Positions 52,609 through 62,129 of a stretch of DNA of 64,000 nucleotides are shown here, one piece after another. Both the position numbers and the translations under genes were made by a program. Origin of the DNA: Roseateles sp. YR242. Its GTDB lineage: Bacteria > Pseudomonadota > Gammaproteobacteria > Burkholderiales > Burkholderiaceae_C. Every line of letters starts with the position of its first letter. The first letter of the stretch is position 1. Under the pieces are notes generated by a model that ran no database searches, was not told the DNA's origin, and saw only the letters and a list, made by a program, of their open reading frames with translations. The stretch spans positions 248,001 to 312,000 of the forward strand of contig NZ_FOAV01000006.1 in the NCBI RefSeq assembly GCF_900109745.1. Direction: 5' to 3'.

Positions 52609-54003
52609 TCAGCGTTCATTCAGCAGCGAATGCCGACGCGAATAGCCGAAGTAGACGGCCAGCCCCGCCAGCGACCAGACGCCAAAGGCGATCCAGGTCA
52701 TGGTTTGCAGAAAGGTCATGAGTGTCACGCACAGGGCGATCGCGAGCAGTGGCACCGCAGGCACAGCGGGGCAGCGGAATCCGCGGCGCAGTTCCGGCCG
52801 GGTTCGGCGCAACACGATCACCGCCAGCGAGATCAGGCAGAAGGCCGCCAGCGTGCCGATGTTGATCAGCTCTGCCAGCACGTTCAGCGGCACCAGGGCG
52901 GCGAACAGGCCAAACACCAGGCCGACGATCCAGGTCGCCAGGAAAGGCGTGCCAAAACGCGGGTGGACCCGCGAGAGCCGGCGTGGGAACAGCCCGTCAC
53001 GGGACATGGCGAAGATGATGCGCGTCTGCCCATACATCATCACCAGAATGACGGTGGTCATGCCCAGGATGGCGCCGACATCGACAAAGCCGGCCACCCA
53101 GTTCTCATTGGCGCGCTGCAGCGCCAGCGAGACCGGATGGTCCACGCCCAGGAATTCCTGGTACGGGACGATGCCGGTCATGATCAGCGACACCACCACA
53201 TAGAGCAGTGCACAGACCGCCAGCGAGCCGATGATGCCGATGGGCAGGTCCCGGTCTGGCCGCTTGACCTCCTCCGCCGCCGAGGAGACGGCATCAAAAC
53301 CGATGAACGCAAAGAAGACCAGCGCGGCGGCACTCAGGATCCCGGACATGCCGAAGGGGGCAAAAGGCTGCCAGTTTTCCGGCCGCACGTGGCGGGCGCC
53401 AACGACGATAAAGAGCAGCACCACGCCAATCTTCACCGCCACCATGATGTTGTTGAGACGCGCGGACTCACGGATACCCAGCGAAAGCAGTGCAGCAATC
53501 GCCACCACGATGAGGAACGCGGGCAGGTTGATCCAGGTCTGGACACCCGGCACCGCCCCTGGCGCGGCCGTCAGGGCCTGCGGCAAGGCCACCCCGAACC
53601 CGTGGAGCAGCGACTGCAGGTAGCCCGACCAGCCCACAGCCACTGCTGAGCAGGCCAGGCCATATTCCAGCATCAGGTCCCATCCGATGATCCAGGCCAC
53701 CAGCTCACCCATCGTGGCATAGCTGTAGGTATAGACGGAGCCGGCTACCGGCACGGTGCTGGCGAACTCCGCATAACACAGGGCCGCAAGGGCACAGGCG
53801 ATGGCCGCCACCACAAAGGACACGGTGAGCGCAGGCCCGGCCGTCAAGGCGCCAGTGCCGGTCAGCACGAAGATGCCGGTGCCCACGATGGCGCCGATGC
53901 CGACCAGCACCAGGTCCAGCGGCCCCAGCACCCGCTTCAACCCCTGCTGGGCCTGGGCACCACGCAACAGATCATCCAGATTCTTTGTCCGGAACAGACT
54001 CAC
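52609..54003 (-). CDS. APC-superfamily amino acid permease
   Basis: A 464-residue inner-membrane permease with about 12 helices, of the cationic/branched amino-acid transporter branch (YfnA-like). The first helix carries the family glycine motif (VGIGAIVGTGIFVLTG), followed by AGPALTVSFVVAAIACALAAL and the conserved loop CYAEFASTVPVAGSVYTYSY. FFAFIGFDAVSSAAEEVKRPDRDLP is the typical helix 6 and following loop. It stands alone between a convergent glycosylase and a same-strand chemoreceptor, with a 217-bp repeat-rich gap upstream. Substrate unknown. Confidence 0.9.
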   Translation of the reverse strand: MSLFRTKNLDDLLRGAQAQQGLKRVLGPLDLVLVGIGAIVGTGIFVLTGTGALTAGPALTVSFVVAAIACALAALCYAEFASTVPVAGSVYTYSYATMGELVAWIIGWDLMLEYGLACSAVAVGWSGYLQSLLHGFGVALPQALTAAPGAVPGVQTWINLPAFLIVVAIAALLSLGIRESARLNNIMVAVKIGVVLLFIVVGARHVRPENWQPFAPFGMSGILSAAALVFFAFIGFDAVSSAAEEVKRPDRDLPIGIIGSLAVCALLYVVVSLIMTGIVPYQEFLGVDHPVSLALQRANENWVAGFVDVGAILGMTTVILVMMYGQTRIIFAMSRDGLFPRRLSRVHPRFGTPFLATWIVGLVFGLFAALVPLNVLAELINIGTLAAFCLISLAVIVLRRTRPELRRGFRCPAVPAVPLLAIALCVTLMTFLQTMTWIAFGVWSLAGLAVYFGYSRRHSLLNER

Positions 54004-54093
54004 GACGGACTCCTCACAACAACAATGGCACGGAAGGATTCAGACACAGCTTGGGGCTTGGACACAACTACAAATACAGCTACAGAACGGACA

Positions 54094-54125
54094 GCGGCCG
54101 CAGTTGCAAAGGCAACTGCGGCCGC
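54094..54125. repeat. perfect 14-bp-arm inverted repeat upstream of the permease
   Basis: Arms GCGGCCGCAGTTGC and its exact complement enclose AAAG. It is the strongest hairpin seen in the window. It lies between the chemoreceptor stop (54221) and the permease start (54003), both on the minus strand, so it could end chemoreceptor transcription. There is no U-tract after it. Confidence 0.85.
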
Positions 54126-54148
54126 GAGAGTGCGAATTATCAAGCTTG

Positions 54149-54202
54149 CCCGGGCGTGAGCACGCGGGCTGGCGGCCCGGGCATGAGCACGCGGGCTGGT
54201 GG
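54149..54202. repeat. 27-bp direct repeat, two copies
   Basis: Two adjacent 27-bp units beginning CCCGGGC(G/A)TGAGCACGCGG differ at two positions. They lie just downstream of the chemoreceptor gene. No coding frame uses them. Purpose unknown. Confidence 0.85.
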
Positions 54203-54220
54203 CCCGGGGGCCTCGTCAGC

Positions 54221-55768
54221 TCAGACCAGTTTGAAGCTGGAGATCGCCTCCGACAGCCGCTTGGCCTGATGCTCCAGGCTGCCCGCCGCCGCCGCGCTTT
54301 CTTCAACCAGAGCCGCGTTCTGCTGCGTCACCTGGTCCATCTGCGCCACCGCCTGGTTGATCTGCTCGATGCCTCGGCTCTGCTCCTGCGCAGCCCCCGA
54401 GATCTCCGACACCAGGGCGCTGACCTGCTGGATCTGGTCCACGATCTTGCGCATGGTCTCCCCGGCGGCCGCCACTTCCCTGCCACCGGTCTCGACCGAG
54501 ATGGTGGAGGTGGAGATCAGCGACTTGATTTCGCGCGCGGCACCCGCGCTGCGTTGCGCCAGGCTGCGGACCTCACTGGCCACCACGGCAAATCCCCGGC
54601 CGTTTTCGCCCGCTCGGGCGGCCTCGACGGCGGCATTCAGCGCCAGGATGTTGGTCTGGAAGGCAATGCTGTCGATGACACCGATGATGTCTTCGATACG
54701 CCGGCTGCTGTCGGTGATGGCATTCATGGTGGCCACCACGCGGCCCACCGCTTCGCCGCCATCGGCAGCCGTGACGGAGGCGGACTGGGCCAGCGCGGTG
54801 GCCTCACGAGCACCGTCGGCCGCCTGACGCACGGTACCGGTCAGCTCTTCCATGGCGCTGGCGGTTTCTTCCAGGCTGCTGGCCTGCTCTTCGGTGCGGC
54901 TGGACAGGTCCAGGTTGCCCATGGCGATCTGGGTCGAGGCGGTGGTGACGGAATCCACCCCGGTACGCACCTCCTGCACCAACCCGCGCAGGCCGGTGAC
55001 CATGCGCGAGAGGCTCTGCTGCAGGTCACCCAGTTCGTCGCCGCGATCGACTGGAACGTCGCGGCTCAGATCCCCAGCGGCAACGGCCTCCATGGCTTGA
55101 CGGACCTTTGCCAACGGCCGTGTCACCGACCGCGTGGCCAGCACGCCGAAGATCAGCCCCGCCACAGCACCGATCGCCACGGCGCCCAGCAGCAGCATCG
55201 ACGTCTGCTCCACGGCTGCATTGGCCTTCACGCCGGAGTCCGCCATCAGCTGTTCCTGCTGCTCCACCAGCTTGCGCAGCTCGGCGACATAGGCCAGTTG
55301 CGCGGGCCGGAGCCGGTTCAGCAGTTCGATGCGTGCTGCGTCCATGTTCTGGCCGGCCACCTGCGCCATGAACGCATCCAGGCTGGCCCCATAAGTCTTG
55401 CGCGTTTCCAGGGCCTGGCCCAGCAACTCCTTGGCCTTGGGGTCACGGATGCTGGGGATCAGCTTTTCGTAGATCTCCCCCGCTCGCTGGCGTGAGTCCC
55501 GGATGGAGCTCAGCTCCGCACTGCGCTCGTCCGCCTTGTCCATCAGCAAGACATTGCGGGCATTGCGCGCCTGTAGATTGAGCTCGTCAAAGATGCGGCT
55601 CACGGCGCGGACCTTCACGTAGCGGTCGTCCAGCACCTCGCCCAACCGATGGTCGATATTGTCCAGTCCCCCTCGCGAGATGGCGGCCATCAACATCATC
55701 AGCACGACGAGCAGGCCGAACGCCAAACCCAGCCTTGTACCGATCTTGAGCTTACCCACAACAGACAT
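54221..55768 (-). CDS. methyl-accepting chemotaxis protein (4HB sensor, HAMP)
   Basis: A 515-residue chemoreceptor. TM1 lies at about residues 12-30 and a four-helix-bundle type periplasmic sensor runs to about 190. TM2 ([20 protein letters not shown]), HAMP (ending [18 protein letters not shown]) and a full MCP signalling domain follow. The hairpin tip is canonical ([37 protein letters not shown]). There is no C-terminal CheR/CheB tether pentapeptide; it ends in SSFKLV. AGAGGAGG lies 6 nt before the ATG. Divergent from a second chemoreceptor across 259 bp. Ligand unknown. Confidence 0.93.
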   Translation of the reverse strand: MSVVGKLKIGTRLGLAFGLLVVLMMLMAAISRGGLDNIDHRLGEVLDDRYVKVRAVSRIFDELNLQARNARNVLLMDKADERSAELSSIRDSRQRAGEIYEKLIPSIRDPKAKELLGQALETRKTYGASLDAFMAQVAGQNMDAARIELLNRLRPAQLAYVAELRKLVEQQEQLMADSGVKANAAVEQTSMLLLGAVAIGAVAGLIFGVLATRSVTRPLAKVRQAMEAVAAGDLSRDVPVDRGDELGDLQQSLSRMVTGLRGLVQEVRTGVDSVTTASTQIAMGNLDLSSRTEEQASSLEETASAMEELTGTVRQAADGAREATALAQSASVTAADGGEAVGRVVATMNAITDSSRRIEDIIGVIDSIAFQTNILALNAAVEAARAGENGRGFAVVASEVRSLAQRSAGAAREIKSLISTSTISVETGGREVAAAGETMRKIVDQIQQVSALVSEISGAAQEQSRGIEQINQAVAQMDQVTQQNAALVEESAAAAGSLEHQAKRLSEAISSFKLV

Positions 55769-56027
55769 GCAGACCTCCTCTAATCAACTGCTTGTGAAGA
55801 ACCAGGGAACCCTTCAGGTATCGACAGAAAAAACGATGACCCAAGGGTAAATCCGCACACGAGGGCGCTCAACGCCCAGGGGAGCAAGTTCTCTTCATAT
55901 CACAACGGCCCCGGAGTTATGGATGCACGGGCAGCGCGGCGTCTACACTCGGCCGAATGGCGGTCGCGCCGAGCCCGTTCTCGCGGGCCGGACGCACGCA
56001 TCGGCCGATCAGGCGAGGAGGCTCTCG

Positions 56028-57494
56028 ATGTGGACCTTTGGCAAACGCATGGGGCTGGGCTTTGTCCTGTCCTTCACGGTGTTGATCCTGATCGGCGCCG
56101 TCGCCTTGCAGGGCATTCAGCAGGCCGGCAGGAACAGCCAATTGGTGTCGCAAAGCCATGAGACGCTGGAAGCCACCACCGGCATCCTCAGCGCACTCAA
56201 GGATGCCGAGACCGGTCAGCGAGGCTTCCTGCTTTCCGGCGACGAAAACTATCTGCAACCCTTCAAGGCCGGCAGCCAGGCCGTGCAGCGCTATCTGGGC
56301 GACCTGGAACGGTCGCCGATCGGGCGAGGCAACCCCGAGAACATCCGGACCCTGCGCCAACTCACCGCAGACCTGCTGGCACTGCACGAACAGCGCATCG
56401 AGATGCGGCGCCAGAAACCGCTGGAGGAGGTGCTGGTCAAGGTCAGGACCGGGGAAGGCAAGCGGCGGATGGACCAATTGCGGCAGATCCTCGGGGACAT
56501 CGAAACCCGGACCCGGCAGGAACTGACCGAGCGATCGGAGGAGACAGCCGCGGCTGAGATCTTCGTCACACGTGTCGTGATCCTGGGCACGCTGGTGGGG
56601 CTGGCGGTGGTGATCGTGGCCTGGCTGCTGCTGCAGCGGCAGCTCACCGGCACGGTGACCCAGGCGGCCTCCGAGGTGCAGTCGCAAGCCACCGAATTGG
56701 AGACCACCTCGGACCACCATGCCAACACCGCTGGGGAAACCGCCACCTCGGTGAATGAGGCGTCGGCCTCGGTGCATGAACTTCTAATGGCCTCCCGTCA
56801 GATCGCACTGCGGGCCCAACAGATCTCCGACGTGGCCATGCGAAACGGCGAAATGGCCCATCAGGGCCGCGCCGCTGTTGAGGCGCACAGCGCCAGCGTG
56901 ACCAGCATGCAACGGCAGGTCGATCGGGTGGTGCAAGGCATCGTGGGGCTGGGCAAGAAGGCACAGACCATTGGCGGCATCGTGGGCCTGGTGGAGGATC
57001 TGGCCGAAAAGACCAACATCCTCGCGATCAACGCCACCATTGAGGCGGAGGCCGTGGGCGACCATGGCCAGCGCTTCTCTGTCGTTGCCGACGAGATCCG
57101 TCAACTGGCGGACAACATGCGCGAGGCCTCCCGGGACATCCGCCTCCAGTTGGACGACGTCCAGGGTGCCGCCAATACCACGGTGATGGCGACTGAAGCC
57201 GGCGCCAAGGCAGTGGAAACAAGCGCGGCAGGCTTCGGGTCCATTCTGGCCCTGTTGTCCGAAGTGGGTGATCGGGTGGTGAGCGCCCGGGCCGCCGCAG
57301 CAGAGATCCAGGTGGCCACCCAGCAGCAGTCCGCCGCCCTGGAGCAACTCGAAATGGTGTTCACCACCGTGGCCCAGAGCAGCCGCGAAGCCAAGGAATC
57401 TTCCGCGCAGAACCGCCGCAGCGCCACGCTGCTGGCCGGTTCGGCCGCCCGCCTGATGGCCTTTGTGGCTGCCGAGCGGTCCACCGCCACCTGA
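56028..57494 (+). CDS. CHASE3-domain chemoreceptor-like protein with atypical signalling tip
   Basis: A 488-residue membrane receptor. TM1 is GLGFVLSFTVLILIGAVALQG, followed by a CHASE3 sensor (ETTTGILSALKDAETGQRGFLLSGDE-like region, about 30-170), TM2 (VVILGTLVGLAVVIVAWLLL) and an MCP-type coiled coil without an obvious HAMP. The tip reads LAEKTNILAINATIEAEAVGDHGQRFSVVADEIR, departing from the canonical [19 protein letters not shown] at several CheA/CheW-contact positions. It may signal to a divergent partner or not at all. AGGAG lies 7 nt before the ATG at 56028; an earlier in-frame start at 55923 adds a sequence without protein character. Confidence 0.87.
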   Translation: MWTFGKRMGLGFVLSFTVLILIGAVALQGIQQAGRNSQLVSQSHETLEATTGILSALKDAETGQRGFLLSGDENYLQPFKAGSQAVQRYLGDLERSPIGRGNPENIRTLRQLTADLLALHEQRIEMRRQKPLEEVLVKVRTGEGKRRMDQLRQILGDIETRTRQELTERSEETAAAEIFVTRVVILGTLVGLAVVIVAWLLLQRQLTGTVTQAASEVQSQATELETTSDHHANTAGETATSVNEASASVHELLMASRQIALRAQQISDVAMRNGEMAHQGRAAVEAHSASVTSMQRQVDRVVQGIVGLGKKAQTIGGIVGLVEDLAEKTNILAINATIEAEAVGDHGQRFSVVADEIRQLADNMREASRDIRLQLDDVQGAANTTVMATEAGAKAVETSAAGFGSILALLSEVGDRVVSARAAAAEIQVATQQQSAALEQLEMVFTTVAQSSREAKESSAQNRRSATLLAGSAARLMAFVAAERSTAT

Positions 57495-57558
57495 CCGGTG
57501 CCCGGGAGGGCACACCGTCGCGTACAACCGACACACCGACGCCGTTGTTGCGATAATT

Positions 57559-57577
57559 CTTAAGAACTATTCGCATT
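57559..57577. promoter_or_regulatory. Fur box candidate upstream of the third siderophore receptor
   Basis: On the minus strand the sequence reads AATGCGAATAGTTCTTAAG and matches 14 of 19 positions of the Fur box at 10809-10827. It overlaps the palindrome TTCTTAAGAA and lies in an AT-rich patch about 190 bp before the receptor ATG. Confidence 0.55.
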
Positions 57578-57761
57578 TACAAATAGACTGCCGGCCATCG
57601 GTGACTCGGGTGTCACCTGACTGCGCTTTAGCGATTGGCATAGCGGCTCCGGCCTCTCCTGTGCCACTCAGTCCGGATTTCCGGATGACCGCCCTGTCCA
57701 GGCGGCCTATGCAGCGCGTTTTGACCATCCTTTCCCTCGTTGGAAAAACACGGAGAACAAG

Positions 57762-59891
57762 ATGAAGCATCCCTTCCTCATGACCGCCTGCGCGATCGCA
57801 GCCTGCCTGGCCTTGGGCGATGTTCGCGCGCAGGAAGTGGCCGCGGCAGCCGACACCAGCAAGGGTGGCGCCACGGATACCAAGGCCGACAAGACGGACG
57901 CCACGCTGGATCGGATCTTCGTCAAAGGCAAGCGCGCCAGCCGCGTCTCCAAGGGCGCGACCGGCCTGCCCATCGAGATCAAGGACACGCCCCAGAGCAT
58001 CAGCACCCTGGAACAGGAAGACATGGCCAACTTCGGCATGACCGGCGCGAACGATGCGCTGCGTCTGGCCACCGGCATCAATGTCGACCAGTACGAAACC
58101 AATCGCGCCACCTTCAACTCCCGTGGCTTTGAAGTCCAGCTGACGCAGATCGACGGTCTGGGCATGACCAACGACTGGGGTACCGTCGTTGGCCAGCAGG
58201 ACACCTTCCTGTTTGATCGCATCGAACTGATCCGTGGCGCCAACGGCTTGCTGACCGGCGTGGGCAACTCCTCCGGCACCATCAACTACGTTCGTAAGCG
58301 CCCCAAGAACGAAGACGGCGGCGAGGTGAACTTCACCTACGGCCAATGGGGCCAACTGCGCGGTGCGCTGGACTACAACAAGGTCTTCACCAAAGACGGT
58401 TCCTGGGCCGGCCGCCTGGTGGTGACGCATGAGGACAAGGATTCCTATCTGCGCGCCCTGAACGACAAGCGCTCCACCGTCTACGGCGTGGTGGAAGGCC
58501 AGGTCGGCACCGACGGCACGCTGACCTTCGGCGTGACGCTGAATGACTCCAAGCAGCACTCGCCCATGTGGGGCTCGCTGATCCTGCTGCATGCAGACGG
58601 CACCCAGGCAGAGTTCGACCAATCCGCCTCCACCTCGGTCGACTGGACCTACTGGAACACCAAGTCCCAGAACGCCTTCGTGGAATACACCCATCGCCTG
58701 GCGCAGGGCTGGGAAGCCAAGGCCACCTACAACTATCGCCATGGCGAGGAAGAGACCAAGCTGCTCTACGCCTACGGCACGCTGAACTCGGACAACACCG
58801 GCCTGCTGGGCTGGCCCTACCATGGCGCCAGCACCACCGACAACCGCCTGTTCGACCTCAACCTGAACGGCGAATTCGACGCCTTCGGCCGCAAGCACAC
58901 GCTGCTGGTGGGCCTGAGCCAGTCGCGCCAGACGACACGCACCGACCTGTGGAACGCCGATACTGCAGACATGTATCTGCCGCTGCCGGCCTTCCCTTAC
59001 GGCGGCGATGCCTACCCCGAGCCGACCTGGGGCGAGCGAACCTATGACCGCAGCGGCGAGCAGCGTCTGACGCGTGCCTACGGTGCCCTGCGCCTGTCGC
59101 TGACCAACGAGCTCAAGGCCATCCTCGGCTTCAACGCGGTGAAGTTGGAGCGTGAAGGCTCGTCGGCCTACGGCAGCGCGACCGACGGGGTCTATCCGGA
59201 CACGAAGAAGACCACGCCGTACGCCGGCCTGACCTACGACTTCACGCCCGACGTGCTGGGTTATGTGTCGTACTCGACCATCTTCCAGAACCAGGACCAG
59301 ACCGACGCCGACAAGAAGTATCTCGACCCGATGAAGGGCGAGAACGCTGAAGTGGGCGTCAAGGCTGACTGGCTCAGCAAGTCGCTGCTGACCACGTTTG
59401 CGGTCTTCACGTCCGAGCAGAGGGGGCTGGCCACCATCGCAGGCATGCTGCCGGACCAGACCTACTGGTATGTGCCCAAGGATGTGAAGTCCAAGGGCTT
59501 CGAGTTTGAAGCCACCGGCCGCATCAACAAGGACAGCAAGATCACGGTGGGCTTCACCCGCCTGAAGCTGACGGGGCCGGACGGCAACGACATCTACGAA
59601 TGGGTGCCGCGCACCACCATCAATGCCATGTACGACACTCGCATCCCGGCCGTGCCCGGCCTGCGCGTGGGTGTGACGGGCCGCTGGCAGTCCGACGTGG
59701 TGGGCCCCAACGCCTCGCAGGACGCCTACCTGGTGGCCAACGCCTTCGCCAGCTACGAGATCAACGACAAGGCGACGGTCCGCGTGAACGTCAACAACCT
59801 GTTTGACAAGAAGTACCTGGGCGGCATCGCCTACGGCGCCATCTACGGTGCCCCGCGCAACGCCGCCGTGACGTTGAGCTACAAGCTCTGA
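57762..59891 (+). CDS. TonB-dependent siderophore receptor
   Basis: A 709-residue outer-membrane receptor. The signal peptide MKHPFLMTACAIAACLALGDVRAQ is followed by an Ala/Asp/Thr spacer and a TonB-box-like segment (LDRIFVKGKRAS). The plug shows IKDTPQSISTLEQEDMANFGMTG, FNSRGFEVQLTQIDGLGMTND and IELIRGANGLLTGVGNSSGT, as in FpvA/FhuE-like receptors. The barrel ends VTLSYKL. It has the tightest match of the three receptors here to the fungal/hydroxamate receptor group, though that is only an impression. A Fur box candidate lies upstream and a long hairpin downstream. Monocistronic. Confidence 0.9.
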   Translation: MKHPFLMTACAIAACLALGDVRAQEVAAAADTSKGGATDTKADKTDATLDRIFVKGKRASRVSKGATGLPIEIKDTPQSISTLEQEDMANFGMTGANDALRLATGINVDQYETNRATFNSRGFEVQLTQIDGLGMTNDWGTVVGQQDTFLFDRIELIRGANGLLTGVGNSSGTINYVRKRPKNEDGGEVNFTYGQWGQLRGALDYNKVFTKDGSWAGRLVVTHEDKDSYLRALNDKRSTVYGVVEGQVGTDGTLTFGVTLNDSKQHSPMWGSLILLHADGTQAEFDQSASTSVDWTYWNTKSQNAFVEYTHRLAQGWEAKATYNYRHGEEETKLLYAYGTLNSDNTGLLGWPYHGASTTDNRLFDLNLNGEFDAFGRKHTLLVGLSQSRQTTRTDLWNADTADMYLPLPAFPYGGDAYPEPTWGERTYDRSGEQRLTRAYGALRLSLTNELKAILGFNAVKLEREGSSAYGSATDGVYPDTKKTTPYAGLTYDFTPDVLGYVSYSTIFQNQDQTDADKKYLDPMKGENAEVGVKADWLSKSLLTTFAVFTSEQRGLATIAGMLPDQTYWYVPKDVKSKGFEFEATGRINKDSKITVGFTRLKLTGPDGNDIYEWVPRTTINAMYDTRIPAVPGLRVGVTGRWQSDVVGPNASQDAYLVANAFASYEINDKATVRVNVNNLFDKKYLGGIAYGAIYGAPRNAAVTLSYKL

Positions 59892-59968
59892 TTCCGCGCA
59901 CGTCACGGGCCAGGCGAATGTCCGGGCGGTGGTCCTAGCCGCCACCCAGGACAGACGCCGGGCCTTGC

Positions 59969-60012
59969 TGCCCCACGCATGGAAGGGATTTTCCCCTTCA
60001 GTGCGTGGGGCA
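59969..60012 (+). terminator. long hairpin after the third siderophore receptor
   Basis: Arms TGCCCCACGCA and TGCGTGGGGCA close an inner stem GAAGGG/CCCTTC with a 6-nt loop; two bases mismatch in the middle. It lies 78 bp past the receptor stop and 144 bp before the DeoR gene. No U-tract. Confidence 0.55.
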
Positions 60013-60073
60013 GTGTCGCTTCTGGCCTGCCATGCAGACGCAGGCGCAGGGCAACGCTCCGGCGTCGCTGCAC

Positions 60074-60107
60074 ACGTGCGACATCCCACAAACGTGCAAC
60101 ACCGTGC
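60074..60107. promoter_or_regulatory. repeated (A/C)CGTGC motifs before the DeoR gene
   Basis: Three (A/C)CGTGC hexamers (60074-60079, 60092-60097, 60102-60107) lie 49-82 bp before the DeoR start. DeoR proteins often bind short direct repeats and repress their own operon, so this is a candidate operator; the assignment is tentative. Confidence 0.3.
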
Positions 60108-60155
60108 ACAATCGAGAATGTTCTGGCATGATCTAACGATCAACGCAGGACATTC

Positions 60156-60932
60156 ATGAGCCAACCCGACCTTCCCCGCGCTCGCCGCGACCTCATCGCC
60201 GAGCGCTTGGCCGCTGGTCAGGCCGTGGTCGCAGCTGACCTGGCCGCCGAGTTCGCCCTCTCCGAAGACGCCATCCGCCGCGACCTTCGCGCCTTGGCGG
60301 CAGACGGGCGATGCCGCCGGGTCTACGGGGGTGCCATTCCCATCCCCAGCCACGACCGCCCCATCACCGCCCGGCTGCAAGAAGATCCCGAGCGAAAGAC
60401 GGCGCTGGCCCGCGCCGGCGCCAACACCGTGCAGCGCGGAGAACTGCTCTTCCTGGACAGCGGCAGCACCAACGTCACCCTGGTGGACCTCTTGCCCGAA
60501 GATGCTGACCTCACCGTGGCCACCAACGGTGTGGACGTGGCCGCAGCCGCGCTGCGCCGACAAGACCTGCGTCTGCTGCTGATCGGCGGTGAGGTGGACC
60601 CGCATCTGGGCGGCAGCGTGGATGCGGCGGCCACGGCCAGCCTGAGCCGCATGCGCATTGACCGCTGCTTCGTGGGTGTCTGCGGGCTGACGGTGGAGGA
60701 CGGCGCCATGGCGACCCATTTCAACGAGGTGGTCTTCAAACGCACCCTGGTCGAGCGCAGCCGGCACCGGGTCGCCATGATCGCCAGCGACAAGCTGCAT
60801 TCCTCGGTCCACTATCAATTCGCGGAGCTGAACGCCTTCCACACCCTGGTGATCGAGCACGATGCCGATCCGGCGCGGGTGCGCCCCCTGCGCGAGGCCG
60901 GTGTACAGATCATCCAGGCGGAGGCCTTCTGA
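60156..60932 (+). CDS. DeoR/GlpR-family transcriptional regulator
   Basis: A 258-residue repressor-type regulator. The N-terminal winged helix-turn-helix is ADLAAEFALSEDAIRRDLRALAADGRCRRVYGGA (about residues 28-60), the characteristic DeoR signature. The C-terminal effector domain shows LFLDSGSTNVTLVDLLP, VATNGVDVAAA and DRCFVGVCGLTVEDGA, the phosphosugar-binding fold. Its stop overlaps the ATG of the MFS gene by one base (TGATG), so it likely controls that transporter in response to a sugar phosphate or similar metabolite. There is no sugar kinase next to it. Confidence 0.93.
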   Translation: MSQPDLPRARRDLIAERLAAGQAVVAADLAAEFALSEDAIRRDLRALAADGRCRRVYGGAIPIPSHDRPITARLQEDPERKTALARAGANTVQRGELLFLDSGSTNVTLVDLLPEDADLTVATNGVDVAAAALRRQDLRLLLIGGEVDPHLGGSVDAAATASLSRMRIDRCFVGVCGLTVEDGAMATHFNEVVFKRTLVERSRHRVAMIASDKLHSSVHYQFAELNAFHTLVIEHDADPARVRPLREAGVQIIQAEAF

Positions 60933-62098
60933 TGAACACCACATCACCATCCTTCTCGACCGAGCCCTCCGCCACCGACCGCCCGGAAACCCGTCTGGCG
61001 GTCCGGCTGGCCTTTCTCGTGGCCGGCTTCGGCGTTGCCTGCTGGGCGCCGCTGGTGCCCTTTGCCCGGCAACGCCTGGGCGTGGACGAAGCTGCGCTCG
61101 GTGCGCTGCTGCTGTGCCTGGGGCTGGGCTCGGTGTCGGCCATGATGCTGGCGGGCGTGATCAGCGCACGGCACGGCACCAAACCGGTCATCGTGGTCAG
61201 CGGCCTGGGCCTGGCCTTGTGCCTGCCGCTGCTCACCGTGCTGGCCACCCCGTGGTCGCTGGGTCTGGCGCTGGCCGTCTTTGGTGGCTGCCTGGGCTCG
61301 CTGGACGTGGCCATGAATGTGAATGCGGTGGAGGTGGAGAAGAAGAGCCAACGGCCGCTCATGTCCGGTTTCCATGCGCTCTACAGCGTGGGAGGCTTTG
61401 CGGGTGCTGGCTTCATGACGCTGCTGCTGTCGCTGGACTTCGAGCCGCTGCACGCGACCTTGCTCGGTGCAGCGCTGATGGTCAGCGCGATCGTGGTGGC
61501 CTGGCCCTACCTGCTGCTCACCACGGCCTCAACCCAGGGCCCGCTGTTCGTGGCGCCGCGAGGCATCGTGCTGCTGCTGGCGGCGCTGGCCGGCGTCACC
61601 TTCCTGGTGGAGGGCGCCATTCTGGACTGGAGCGCCTTGCTGATGACCAGCACCGCCCTGCTTTCCCAGGAGCACGGTGGCCTGGGCTTCATGGTGTTCT
61701 CGGTGGCCATGACCACCGGCCGCTTCACCGGTGACGCCATGGTGGCCCGGCTGGGCGACCGGCTCACCCTGCTCACGGGCGGCCTCCTGGGCGTGCTGGG
61801 TGTCGCGGTCGTCATCCTGGCCCCGGTGGCCGCCGTGGCCATGGCCGGCTTCGTGCTGGTGGGGCTGGGCGCTTCCAACCTGGTGCCGGTGCTCTTTCGC
61901 CGCGCCGGTCAGCAGACGGCCATGCCGGCGGCCTTTGCCGTCGCCGCCGTGACCACCATCGGCTACGCCGGCGTGTTGATGGGCCCGGCGCTGATTGGTT
62001 TTGTGGCGCATGGCCTGGGCCTGGCCAACGCCTTCTGGCTGCTGGCCGGCCTGCTATGCCTGGTGCCGTTGACGGCCCGTTGGGTCGCACCACGATGA
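60932..62098 (+). CDS. MFS transporter
   Basis: A 388-residue, 12-helix major facilitator. Segments include WAPLVPFARQRLGVDEAALGALLLCLGLGS, the cytoplasmic loop GTKPVIVVSGLGLALCLPLL, and DVAMNVNAVEVEKKSQRPLMSGFHALYSVGG, which resembles the YbjJ-like group of sugar-porter relatives. Translationally coupled to the DeoR regulator. Direction (uptake or export) and substrate are not decided by sequence. It ends 32 bp from the convergent histidine kinase gene. Confidence 0.88.
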   Translation: MNTTSPSFSTEPSATDRPETRLAVRLAFLVAGFGVACWAPLVPFARQRLGVDEAALGALLLCLGLGSVSAMMLAGVISARHGTKPVIVVSGLGLALCLPLLTVLATPWSLGLALAVFGGCLGSLDVAMNVNAVEVEKKSQRPLMSGFHALYSVGGFAGAGFMTLLLSLDFEPLHATLLGAALMVSAIVVAWPYLLLTTASTQGPLFVAPRGIVLLLAALAGVTFLVEGAILDWSALLMTSTALLSQEHGGLGFMVFSVAMTTGRFTGDAMVARLGDRLTLLTGGLLGVLGVAVVILAPVAAVAMAGFVLVGLGASNLVPVLFRRAGQQTAMPAAFAVAAVTTIGYAGVLMGPALIGFVAHGLGLANAFWLLAGLLCLVPLTARWVAPR

Positions 62099-62129
62099 GC
62101 GGACGGGCGCGGCGTCCGGAATGATCGGT

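Noticed and set aside
55769-56027. Sigma-28 promoters between the two chemoreceptor genes
   Set aside because: A GTCGATAC element resembles the -10, but no TAAA-type -35 is found at the right distance on that strand.
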